This document shows positions 1 to 5,681 of a DNA stretch of 8,339 nt, piece after piece; position 1 is the stretch's first letter, and each line of letters starts with the position of its first letter. Source of the stretch: Dehalococcoidia bacterium (GTDB taxonomy: Bacteria > Chloroflexota > Dehalococcoidia > Lucifugimonadales > UBA3495); contig JAJDXU010000065.1 of NCBI GenBank assembly GCA_022823105.1, positions 1 through 8,339 on the forward strand, read 5' to 3'. The notes under the pieces were generated by a model. It saw only the letters and a program-made list of their open reading frames with translations. It ran no database searches and was not told where the DNA came from. The position numbers and the translations under genes were made by a program.

Positions 1-318
1 CATGCCGTTTTCGCCGCGCATCCGGTTGCCCCTGGCGGACAACTCGGCAGCCTTGTCGGCGATGTCGGTGACGCCGAACGCCATGTGGTAGGGGCCCGGA
101 CCAAAGGTCTTGAGGTACTGGCCCATGGCGGAGTCCGGGTCCAGGGGTTCGGTGAATTCGACGTTGGTCTGGCCGACCTTGAATATGGCGTTTTTCATGC
201 CCCGGGCGGGGAATACCTCGATCTTGACCGGGGCCATGCCGAAGTTCTCCTCGATGTACTCGGCCATGGCGTCGGCGTCGTGGACAAGGATACGGACGTG
301 ATGTATAAACTCGAACAT
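1..318 (-). CDS. VOC-superfamily protein (glyoxalase / methylmalonyl-CoA epimerase-like), 3' end outside window
   Basis: The reading frame starts at ATG 318 and stays open to the left edge, giving 106 N-terminal residues; the C-terminal part is missing. It starts MFEFIHHVRILV and contains a VEFTEPL segment (residues 53-59) and a PYHMAFGVTDI segment (76-86). This is the beta-alpha-beta-beta-beta order of vicinal-oxygen-chelate modules and most resembles methylmalonyl-CoA epimerase-type members. His7, Glu54 (or Glu57) and His78 sit where the family's metal ligands are expected; the fourth ligand would lie beyond the window. The start is supported by a strong AAGGAGG ribosome site at 323-329, four bases upstream. 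The gene is divergent from the S51 gene with a 25-base gap. VOC members catalyse varied reactions (isomerisation, epimerisation, dioxygenation, resistance), and this fragment does not allow a specific substrate to be named. Family assignment is confident; epimerase function is only a possibility. Confidence 0.85.
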   Translation of the reverse strand, partial: MFEFIHHVRILVHDADAMAEYIEENFGMAPVKIEVFPARGMKNAIFKVGQTNVEFTEPLDPDSAMGQYLKTFGPGPYHMAFGVTDIADKAAELSARGNRMRGENGM

Positions 319-343
319 CTTTCCTCCTTGAAGGACCAGGCAG
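319..343. promoter_or_regulatory. 25-base divergent gap carrying two back-to-back ribosome binding sites
   Basis: Between the two divergent start codons there is room only for the ribosome sites: AAGGAGG on the minus strand (323-329) for the VOC gene, and AAGGA on the plus strand (331-335), eight bases before the GTG of the S51 gene. No complete sigma-70 type promoter fits inside the gap, so both promoters must overlap the opposing coding regions or the transcripts must have very short leaders. The Shine-Dalgarno sites are seen directly; the promoter placement is inferred. Confidence 0.6.
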
Positions 344-1057
344 GTGGCGATTTTGGAACGGCGGATACTACTGGTGGGTGGTGAGGAGTTCCGGCCGGCC
401 GCCGTGGGGATGGACCGTCGCGTTCTGGAACTGACGGGCAAGGGCGCGCCCCGGGTGGCTATCATACCAACAGCGGCGGCCCGCGAAAACCCGCAACTGG
501 CGGCCTCCAACGGCATCCGGCATTTCAGCGGGCTGGGGGCGGACGCTTACAGCGTCGACGTGATCCAGCGCGCGGACGCGGAGAACCCGCGGATGGCGGC
601 ACAACTGGCGGGCGCGGACATGATCTACTTCACGGGAGGGAGCCCGGAGCACCTGCATTCGGTGCTGGTCGGGTCGCCCTTGCTGGATGCAGCGGTCGCG
701 GCGAACAACGCCGGGGCAGTGTGGGCCGGGTCGAGCGCGGGCGCGATGGTACTGGGCGCGGTGATGCGGAGGCCACGGTCGGGGTCTCCGGTGTCGGCGG
801 CGTTGAACATTGTGCCGAACGTGATGACGCTGCCGCACCACGAGCGGAGTGACCCGGAGGCGACGGTGGCGCAACTTTCGGGGAGGGAGTTCGTTGGGCT
901 CACCGTGTTGGGGATCGACGGGGGTTCGGGAGTGCTGCTGGAGCAGGATGGGGCGACGGCGCTGGGAAGCGGGAACGTTACGGTTTACCGGGACGGGGCG
1001 TGGCGGCGATACGCTGCGTTGGAGCCAATACCGGGTTTGACGGTGGATGGGGCTTAA
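344..1057 (+). CDS. Peptidase S51 family protein (cyanophycinase / dipeptidase E-like), GTG start
   Basis: This 237-residue protein has features of the S51 serine-peptidase family (cyanophycinase, alpha-aspartyl dipeptidase E). After a short N-terminal strand (RRILLVGGEE, 6-15) come PRVAIIPTAA (36-45), DMIYFTGGSPEHL (92-104) and the nucleophile-elbow motif GSSAGA (129-134), which makes Ser131 the likely catalytic serine. A following PHH (164-166) may supply the catalytic His. It is close to the length of small S51 members and shorter than typical cyanophycinases. In true cyanophycinases the glycine-rich loop usually reads FTGGDQ; here it is FTGGSP, so cyanophycin is not a safe substrate. No signal peptide is visible, so it is probably cytoplasmic. 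The start is GTG at 344 with AAGGA eight bases upstream; the next ATG (410) would remove the first beta strand. A terminator follows. The family is well supported; substrate is unknown. Confidence 0.85.
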   Translation: MAILERRILLVGGEEFRPAAVGMDRRVLELTGKGAPRVAIIPTAAARENPQLAASNGIRHFSGLGADAYSVDVIQRADAENPRMAAQLAGADMIYFTGGSPEHLHSVLVGSPLLDAAVAANNAGAVWAGSSAGAMVLGAVMRRPRSGSPVSAALNIVPNVMTLPHHERSDPEATVAQLSGREFVGLTVLGIDGGSGVLLEQDGATALGSGNVTVYRDGAWRRYAALEPIPGLTVDGA

Positions 1058-1107
1058 GCACGGGTCGTGTTGGAGCAGCCCTCTGGCGCAATTCTGGCGG
1101 GATTTTC

Positions 1108-1148
1108 ACCCTCACCCTCACCCTCGCCTTTGATGGTGAGGGATTTTT
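1108..1148 (+). terminator. Rho-independent terminator of the S51 gene, built from an ACCCTC triplet repeat
   Basis: CCCTCACC at 1115-1122 pairs perfectly with GGTGAGGG at 1135-1142, with a 12-base loop, followed by ATTTTT (T run 1144-1148). The left arm is part of three perfect tandem copies of ACCCTC (1108-1125), so an alternative left arm at 1109-1116 could also pair. The T run serves the plus-strand gene; the minus-strand histidine cluster ends just beyond at 1153, and no matching T run is seen in its direction, so termination there is unresolved. Confidence 0.6.
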
Positions 1149-1152
1149 CGGG

Positions 1153-1776
1153 CTAGCCGCGGCGGTTGCGGAGTTCTTCCCATACGGCGTTGGGTGAGAC
1201 GCCGGCCGATGCCATAAGGGTCAGCGTGTGGTAGAGGAGATCGGCGATCTCGGCGGGGAGGTTTTCAGTATCGCCGGTGGCGGCGGCGAGGGCGGTTTCG
1301 CCGGCTTCTTCGATGACCTTCTGGGCGACGCGGGTGGCGCCGTCGGCGAGGAGTTGGGCGGTGTAGCTGCCCTCGGGCATCTCGCGCTGGCGATCCTTGA
1401 TGACGGCGAACAGTTCGTCCAGGATCCTGGGGCCGCCTTCGGACGTGGTGTAATCCTCAGGCAGGTCGTCCATGCGGGTGAAGAAGCAGGTGGGTTCGCC
1501 GGTATGGCAGGTCGGGCCGTCGGGTTCGACCTTGAGGAGGATGGTGTCGGCATCGCAGTCGACGTACCACTCGCGGAGGTTGAGGTAGTTGCCGGACACC
1601 TCGCCCTTGTGCCAGAGGTCTTCCTGGCTGCGGCTGTAGAACCAGACCTGGGTGCCCTCGACGGTGCGCTTGAGGGAACCGGGGTTCATGTAGCCGAGCA
1701 TGAGGACCTGGCCGGTGTTGATGTCCTGGGCGATGGCGGGGACCAGGCCCTTGTCGTCGAGCTTTACTTCGGTCAT
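1153..1776 (-). CDS. hisIE: Bifunctional phosphoribosyl-AMP cyclohydrolase / phosphoribosyl-ATP pyrophosphatase
   Basis: HisIE carries out steps two and three of histidine biosynthesis: the HisE domain cleaves phosphoribosyl-ATP to phosphoribosyl-AMP, and the HisI domain opens the adenine ring. The 207-residue protein has the HisI domain first (about 1-105): VLMLGYMN (24-31), YSRSQEDLWHKGE (47-59), the metal-binding DCDAD (73-77) and Cys74, Cys90 and Cys97 placed as the zinc ligands. A short linker leads to the HisE domain (about 115-207) with the MazG-like metal motifs EEAGE (156-160) and EIAD (176-179). All key residues are intact and the length is normal for the fusion. Start ATG 1776 has GGAGGT (1787-1792) ten bases upstream. 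It is the last gene of the hisF-HAD-hisIE cluster, 42 bases after the HAD stop. Confidence 0.97.
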   Translation of the reverse strand: MTEVKLDDKGLVPAIAQDINTGQVLMLGYMNPGSLKRTVEGTQVWFYSRSQEDLWHKGEVSGNYLNLREWYVDCDADTILLKVEPDGPTCHTGEPTCFFTRMDDLPEDYTTSEGGPRILDELFAVIKDRQREMPEGSYTAQLLADGATRVAQKVIEEAGETALAAATGDTENLPAEIADLLYHTLTLMASAGVSPNAVWEELRNRRG

Positions 1777-1818
1777 TTGGTTGATTACCTCCGGGAGAGG
1801 CGGCGGGATTCAGCGGAA

Positions 1819-2520
1819 TCAAACGAGTCGGTCGAGGACGGCGGGCAATTCGAGCAAGTCGCGGATCTCGGCGTCAGGGGAGGGCAGGTCCGGGTTCAGC
1901 GGTTCGGCGCGGCGGTTGATCCAAACGACGGACATGCCGACGCCGCGGGCGCCCTGGACGTCCTCGAACTGCTTGTCGCCGACATAGACGCACTCCGACG
2001 GGTCGGCCTGCAATTCGGAGAGCACAGTTTGAAAAAGGCGGGCCTCGGGTTTGTAGCACCGGCCGCCTTCGGATGACACGATGGCGGCGAAGCTGGCGGG
2101 GATGCGAGCGACGACCGGGTGGAGGTAAGCGTCGTCGGCGTTGGAAAGGACGGCCAAACGGCGACGCCGGGCGAGGGTTGAGAGGGCCTCGGGAGCGTCC
2201 GGAAATATGGGCCGCGCGCCGAGATCATCAATGGATTTTTGAGAAGCGGCCATGGGGTCGCCGTTGACATCCAGGTCAGCGAACGCGCGAGCGAAGGCGT
2301 CGGCCCAGCCGTCCAGATAGGAGATGAAAGGTTCGTTGGGGTCAACGCGGCGAGCGCGAAAATTGTTGGAGCCGAAATCCCAAGCCTGGCGGAGGGTTTC
2401 GGGATCGGTGTCCAAGCCCTGCTCCGCGATGATCTTGACGAAAGACTGGCGCCAATGCTCGTGCCCGTCCTGCGCTATCGTGTTGAACATGTCGAAAATT
2501 ACGGTGGTGATAGCGCTCAT
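1819..2520 (-). CDS. HAD-superfamily hydrolase (haloacid dehalogenase-type motif I) inside the his cluster
   Basis: A 233-residue protein with the HAD fold. Motif I is VIFDMFNTI, with nucleophile Asp10; motif II is LSNAD (Ser126, Asn127); motif III is Lys157 in YKPEA; motif IV is YVGDKQFEDVQGA, with Asp182 and Asp187. A helical cap lies between motifs I and II (about 17-105). Motif I reads DxFNT, not the DxDx(T/V) of HAD phosphatases: the second Asp, their general acid/base, is Phe12. DxY/FGT-type motifs are typical of L-2-haloacid dehalogenase-like members. ATG 2520 was chosen because it begins motif I correctly and has AGGA ten bases upstream; an open extension toward 2733 would overlap hisF and is not homologous. 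It starts 31 bases after hisF and ends 42 before hisIE, so co-transcription is likely. Position suggests a histidinol-phosphatase, the motif argues against it; substrate is unknown. Confidence 0.88.
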   Translation of the reverse strand: MSAITTVIFDMFNTIAQDGHEHWRQSFVKIIAEQGLDTDPETLRQAWDFGSNNFRARRVDPNEPFISYLDGWADAFARAFADLDVNGDPMAASQKSIDDLGARPIFPDAPEALSTLARRRRLAVLSNADDAYLHPVVARIPASFAAIVSSEGGRCYKPEARLFQTVLSELQADPSECVYVGDKQFEDVQGARGVGMSVVWINRRAEPLNPDLPSPDAEIRDLLELPAVLDRLV

Positions 2521-2551
2521 TTGCTCGCTGTCCTGGTTCCTGCGTTGCGTT

Positions 2552-3361
2552 TCAGACCCGCATGGGGATGCCGCGGTCGGAGAGGAAATCCTTGGCCTGG
2601 GCGATGGAATAGGTACCGAAGTGGAAGATGCTGGCGGCGAGAACCGCGTCAGCTTCGCCGTCGGTGAAGGCGTCGTAGAGATGGCCGAGGTTGCCGGCGC
2701 CGCCGCTGGCGATGACGGGCACGGGGACGGCACGGGATATGGCCCTGGTGAGCGGGAGGTCGTAGCCGTCCTGCTGTCCGTCCTCGTCCATGCTGGTGAG
2801 GAGGATTTCGCCGGAGCCGAGTGCCACGGTGCGCCGGGCCCACTTGACGGCGTCGAGGCCGGTGGGGTTGCGGCCGCCGTGGGTGTAGACCTGCCAACCC
2901 GAGGAGTCGTCCAGTCCGATGGATGGGTCCGCAGGTTCCGGGTGAGACTCGCCGGGGACGACGCGGCGGGCGTCGATGGCGGTGACGATGCACTGGCTGC
3001 CGAACTGGGCTGATCCCTGTTGCACCAACTCCGGGGTGTTGATGGCAGCGGTATTGACGGACACCTTGTCGGCGCCGGCGTTGAGCATGCGGCGGACGTC
3101 CTCGATGGAACGGATGCCGCCGCCTACGGTGAGCGGGATGAAGACCTGCTCGGATACGGCGCGCACCACGTCAACCATGGTGTCGCGGGAATCGCTGCTG
3201 GCGGTGATGTCGAGGAACACCAACTCATCAGCGCCTTCCTCATCGTAGCGGGAGGCGAGTTCGGCCGGGTCGCCGGCGTCGCGGAGGTTGACGAAGCTGG
3301 TGCCCTTGACGACGCGGCCGGCGTCGACGTCAAGGCAGGGGATGATGCGGCGAGTCAACAC
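2552..3361 (-). CDS. hisF: Imidazole glycerol phosphate synthase, cyclase subunit HisF, with a 16-residue loop insertion
   Basis: HisF uses ammonia delivered by the glutaminase HisH to convert PRFAR into imidazole glycerol phosphate and AICAR. The protein is a (beta/alpha)8 barrel with both catalytic aspartates: Asp11 in RRIIPCLDV and Asp130 in TAIDAR. Phosphate-site motifs are TVGGGIRS (78-85), GEILLTSMDEDG (184-195) and VIASGGAGN (216-224). Its length of 269 is 16 more than the 253-residue Thermotoga maritima enzyme. The extra residues fall at about 134-154, in the loop after beta strand 5, between Asp130 and the WQVYTHGG hairpin. The start is GTG 3361, giving the family-typical (M)LTRRIIPCL. 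Upstream in-frame codons extend the frame to 3418 but lack homology. No clear Shine-Dalgarno is seen, at most a distant GGA. First gene of the cluster; hisH is not in the window. Confidence 0.97.
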   Translation of the reverse strand: MLTRRIIPCLDVDAGRVVKGTSFVNLRDAGDPAELASRYDEEGADELVFLDITASSDSRDTMVDVVRAVSEQVFIPLTVGGGIRSIEDVRRMLNAGADKVSVNTAAINTPELVQQGSAQFGSQCIVTAIDARRVVPGESHPEPADPSIGLDDSSGWQVYTHGGRNPTGLDAVKWARRTVALGSGEILLTSMDEDGQQDGYDLPLTRAISRAVPVPVIASGGAGNLGHLYDAFTDGEADAVLAASIFHFGTYSIAQAKDFLSDRGIPMRV

Positions 3362-3397
3362 GTGGGGATGCAGTCCGCGGTAGCAAAATCGGCGAAC

Positions 3398-3406
3398 AGT
3401 ATAGCA
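3398..3406 (-). promoter_or_regulatory. Extended -10 promoter candidate for the hisF-HAD-hisIE cluster
   Basis: Read on the minus strand the bases are TGCTATACT: an extended -10 (TGn) followed by TATACT, one mismatch from consensus. It would place the start of transcription near 3391, about 30 bases before the hisF GTG. No good -35 hexamer lies 16-18 bases upstream, which an extended -10 can tolerate. The match is seen in the sequence; promoter activity is inferred. Confidence 0.4.
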
Positions 3407-3481
3407 TTGGCCGGCCACCGGGTTGGTCCCGGCGTTTGACTCGACCGCAGTGGTATGGCTGATTCAGGAAATGTCCGATGT

Positions 3482-3521
3482 GCTTTGCCTCCGTTGGTTT
3501 GGCTTTGCCTCCGTTGGTTTG
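3482..3521 (+). repeat. Perfect tandem duplication, two 20-bp copies
   Basis: Bases 3482-3501 and 3502-3521 are identical 20-mers beginning GCTTTGCCTCC and ending GTTGGTTTG, directly abutting with no spacer. A degenerate TTGGTTTTCGTTG follows. Two copies without spacers rule out a CRISPR array. It most likely arose by slippage, though paired protein-binding sites about two helical turns apart are possible. Confidence 0.95.
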
Positions 3522-3571
3522 TTGGTTTTCGTTGAGTTTTCGGCGTCAGGTTGAGGTTCGGGTTGCGTGTT

Positions 3572-3809
3572 CCGCCGGAGGCGGGTGTGCTCAGCACGGC
3601 CAACACTGATTGGCGCAGAGTTATGTGTCCGAGATTTCCGTGTACCCGCAGTTCTCCGGCTACCAGGAGCCGTAGCTTTGCGGCACGGGGCGGTGATGAC
3701 ACCCGCCGGGTTCCGGGAGCTTGACCGGGGAGTAGATCGGTCATAGGCACCGAGGGAACCTTTCTGCTGCCGTTGGTCGAAAGGCCGTTTTGCGACCCGA
3801 ACCTTTTTT
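3572..3809 (+). other. Cluster of five short hairpins ending near a T6 tract; possible structured RNA
   Basis: Inverted repeats follow one another: CCGCC/GGCGG (3572-3576 with 3580-3584), CGGCT/AGCCG (3657-3661 with 3668-3672), GGCGG/CCGCC (3689-3693 with 3703-3707), GACCG/CGGTC (3723-3727 with 3738-3742) and GGTCG/CGACC (3775-3779 with 3793-3797). T6 at 3804-3809 comes six bases after the last stem. Each stem is only 5 bp and such stems are common by chance in GC-rich DNA. No known RNA family (RNase P, tmRNA, SRP, 6S) was recognised. The last stem plus T6 is at best a weak plus-strand terminator. Confidence 0.2.
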
Positions 3810-3969
3810 GACACCTCGCCATGTTTGGTAGTTTGGTGGCTTGCCGCTGCATGCGGTGCGGCTGACCCCGCGCGGTTCTCGAGTACCGGTTGGGGAACCT
3901 GACAAGGCTAGGATAGAACGCGGGTGCGATTACGGGCAACGGGCGGGTGTCACTGTTGGGGAATTTTTG

Positions 3970-3998
3970 ACATCGATTTGCAGGATGAACGGGATGGG
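3970..3998 (-). repeat. Possible dispersed intergenic repeat fragment
   Basis: On the minus strand this reads CATCCCGTTCATCCTGC followed by AAATCGATGT, with an ATCC-type unit recurring about every ten bases. I recall short elements of this style being repeated in intergenic DNA of various bacterial genomes, but only one copy is present here, so repeat status cannot be shown from the window. Confidence 0.25.
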
Positions 3999-4128
3999 AT
4001 TGGGGATTGGCGGTTGGCTCGCAATGGCATCGTCCCAATGAGATTGCCGCGTCGCGCCGGGTGATACACTGGTGTTACCAAGGTACGATAACGCACCCAC
4101 ACATCCCGTCGTACTGGAGAGGTGAGCC

Positions 4129-4887
4129 ATGCCGCCGGAAATTCGCGCCGTTGGAATCGAAGGACTGCCGGAGGTGCAGGCGGGGGACGATCTGGCCGTC
4201 CAGATTATTGACGCGGCCGAGGCGCAGGGGACGCCCGTCGAGGATGGCGACGTGGTGGTGGTGACGCAGAAGATCGTATCGAAGGCCGAGGGCAGGGTGA
4301 TGACGATTGACGAGGTGGAGGCGTCGCCGTTGGCGGTTGCCATCACCGAGGGACACCGGCGGGATCCACGCCACACGGAGATGATCCTGCGGGAGAGCCG
4401 GCGCGTGGTGCGGATGGATCGCGGGGTGATCATCAGCGAGACCTACCACGGCTACATCTGCGCCAACGCGGGGATCGACGCGTCCAACATACCGGGCGAC
4501 AACGCGATCTGCCTGCTGCCGGTGGATCCGGACGCGTCGGCGCGGCGCATCCGGGACACCATCCGGGAGCGGCTGGGAGTGGACGCGGCGGTGCTGGTGT
4601 CGGACACGTTCGGGAGGCCCTGGCGCAACGGGGCGATCAACGTGTCCATCGGCGTGGCGGGTTTCAACCCGGTGATCAGCTACGTGGGGGAGTTCGACCC
4701 GCATGGCAACGAGCTGCACACCACGACCATCGCGGTGGCGGATGAGTTGGCGGCGACGGCGGAGCTGGTGACGGGCAAGCTGCTGGGGGTGCCGGTGGCG
4801 CTGATCAAGGGCTATCCCTACGAGCGGATGGAGGATGCCGACAGCGCCGCCATCGTGAGAGACTCGGACAAGGATCTGTTCCGGTAA
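4129..4887 (+). CDS. cofE: Coenzyme F420-0:L-glutamate ligase (single-domain CofE)
   Basis: CofE adds L-glutamate residues to F420-0 in a GTP- and divalent-metal-dependent reaction, a late step of coenzyme F420 synthesis in the cytoplasm. The 252-residue protein has the family's motifs in order: GDVVVVTQKIVSKAEGR (40-56), SETYHGYICANAGIDASN (103-120), VSDTFGRPWRNGAINVSIG (157-175), and HGNELHTTTIAVADELAATA (192-211) with a following Lys217. Asp117 and Asp159, in the GID and SDT motifs, are the expected metal/GTP ligands. The length matches stand-alone archaeal-type CofE; the FMN-binding nitroreductase-like C-terminal domain of actinobacterial FbiB is absent. Start ATG 4129 is preceded by GGAGAGGTG (4116-4124). 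No other F420 gene (cofC, cofD, cofH/G) is adjacent. The stop lies 8 bases from the stop of the convergent Uma2 gene. Confidence 0.95.
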   Translation: MPPEIRAVGIEGLPEVQAGDDLAVQIIDAAEAQGTPVEDGDVVVVTQKIVSKAEGRVMTIDEVEASPLAVAITEGHRRDPRHTEMILRESRRVVRMDRGVIISETYHGYICANAGIDASNIPGDNAICLLPVDPDASARRIRDTIRERLGVDAAVLVSDTFGRPWRNGAINVSIGVAGFNPVISYVGEFDPHGNELHTTTIAVADELAATAELVTGKLLGVPVALIKGYPYERMEDADSAAIVRDSDKDLFR

Positions 4888-4895
4888 TCGGCGGG

Positions 4896-5612
4896 TTATC
4901 CCTCGCCGCGGAGGCGGCGGTTTTCGGCTTGGAGTCGGGCTATCTCCGCTTGCAGCCGGGCAGCCGTTTCTTGCGGGTGCTCGTATTGCGCGCCGGTAGC
5001 CGGGTTGTGAATCCAAAAGCGCTGTTCCCGCCACCGGAAGTCCAGGTTCAGCGCCGCGCTGGTGGCTCCCTCGCTGCCGTCGTCGTATTCGACCAGTGGC
5101 AGGGGTTCGTACTGGCCGTTGACCAGTCGTTCGCCGATGATGGCCTGCCCGTAGAACCGTCCTCCGGTGGGGTCAAAACGCCAGCACTCGGGGACGGCCA
5201 GCATCTCGTACACGTCCCGCTTGTGCCCGGAGTCGTTTCGCCAGGTTCGCCGGGACGCAACTTCCATCACAAAATCGGGGGGCTTGCCGTTCTGTACCGG
5301 GTCGTAGCCAACTCGCTGCCAGATGGCATCGGTATCCACGTCAAAAGCCACCAGGCAGTCGGGAATCACGTGGGGCGGAGGACCGCTGGTTCCGGGGGCC
5401 CTCTCGCCGTAGTAAATCGGCGTTTCGCTGGCGATGTAGATGGACGGATGGTCGTGATATGAGAAGCCCGGCGTCAGGATGCTCAGCAACAGCTCCTGAA
5501 TGTAGTTGGCGGGCCGTAGTTGCAACATATCCTTGCGCTCCCGCGGCAATTCGGGATAAGGCGTCCATCGCGTTTCGGAGGCTGGCGGGATTTCATGTTT
5601 CGCAGTGGTCAT
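4896..5612 (-). CDS. Uma2-family (DUF820) PD-(D/E)XK nuclease-like protein with C-terminal coiled coil
   Basis: This 238-residue protein matches the Uma2/DUF820 family, predicted restriction-endonuclease-fold proteins common in cyanobacteria and Chloroflexota and mostly of unknown role. Visible core: IPDCLVAFDVD (83-93, Asp85), PPDFVMEVAS (111-120, Glu117), then RNDSGHKRDVYEMLAVPECWRFDP (125-148, Lys131, in pieces), giving the D...ExA...K pattern of the fold. After the core is a variable beta region (150-205) and a C-terminal heptad-like stretch (about 214-236, repeated ARLQAE units) likely to form a short coiled coil. Start ATG 5612 has GGGAGA about eight bases upstream; a TACAAT -10 lies 46 bases upstream. 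The gene is monocistronic by appearance: dinB stops 69 bases upstream and cofE converges 8 bases downstream. Family assignment is firm; cellular function is unknown. Confidence 0.9.
   Translation of the reverse strand: MTTAKHEIPPASETRWTPYPELPRERKDMLQLRPANYIQELLLSILTPGFSYHDHPSIYIASETPIYYGERAPGTSGPPPHVIPDCLVAFDVDTDAIWQRVGYDPVQNGKPPDFVMEVASRRTWRNDSGHKRDVYEMLAVPECWRFDPTGGRFYGQAIIGERLVNGQYEPLPLVEYDDGSEGATSAALNLDFRWREQRFWIHNPATGAQYEHPQETAARLQAEIARLQAENRRLRGEG
4904..4924 (+). terminator. Candidate cofE terminator embedded in the 3' end of the opposing Uma2 gene
   Basis: CGCCGC (4904-4909) pairs with GCGGCG (4914-4919) around a GGAG tetraloop; after one G comes TTTT (4921-4924). The hairpin starts 17 bases after the cofE stop. 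It lies within the coding sequence of the convergent minus-strand gene, over its C-terminal Arg-Arg-Leu-Arg codons, so it may be fortuitous. The T run is short. Confidence 0.4.
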
Positions 5613-5657
5613 GTGCGATTCTCCCGAATCATGGCTGAGACAGCGCTGATGGGATGT

Positions 5658-5663
5658 ATTGTA
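5658..5663 (-). promoter_or_regulatory. -10 promoter candidate for the Uma2-family gene
   Basis: TACAAT on the minus strand (one mismatch from TATAAT), 46 bases upstream of the ATG at 5612. A poor -35 (TTGTAG) lies 18 bases further upstream. It sits in the only gap between the dinB stop and this gene, which supports a separate transcript. Confidence 0.35.
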
Positions 5664-5681
5664 CGGTGAAACTCGCCGGCG

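Larger units (their letters stand above)
3407..4128. other. Long intergenic region between hisF and cofE, no convincing gene
   Basis: About 720 bases with no reading frame that resembles a protein family. Open frames on the minus strand (3355-4038 and 3464-3814) translate to low-complexity Pro/Arg/Ser/Thr-rich text without recognisable motifs. Contents: a perfect 20-bp tandem duplication (3482-3521); a run of five small GC-rich hairpins ending near a T6 tract (3572-3809); a segment that looks like a dispersed repeat (3970-3998); a G-rich plus strand at 3991-4010; and, before cofE, a weak TTGCCG-15-TACACT pair (4044-4070). It could hold a structured RNA, a decayed mobile element, or simply the divergent regulatory regions of hisF and cofE. 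Sequence alone does not decide. Confidence 0.6.

Noticed and set aside
1228..2076. Plus-strand open frame of 282 codons opposite hisIE and the HAD gene
   Set aside because: It lies antisense to well-supported genes and its Gly/Val/Ala/Asp-rich translation is the usual shadow of GC-rich coding DNA. The same applies to 5718-6425 opposite dinB.
2521..2733. N-terminal extension of the HAD reading frame
   Set aside because: It overlaps the 3' part of hisF in another frame and is not HAD-like; ATG 2520 has AGGA upstream and directly precedes motif I.
3482..3521. CRISPR-like direct repeats
   Set aside because: Only two copies, directly abutting with no spacer.
3804..3972. Two perfect TTGACA hexamers on the plus strand, each preceded by a T tract (3808-3813 and 3967-3972)
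   Set aside because: Neither has an acceptable -10 at 15-19 bases, so they were not called promoters for cofE.
3355..4038. Long minus-strand open frame (227 codons) upstream of and overlapping the hisF start, and a second at 3464-3814
   Set aside because: Composition is low-complexity Pro/Arg/Ser/Thr-rich, with no motif or family resemblance and no convincing ribosome site; GC-rich DNA gives such frames by chance.
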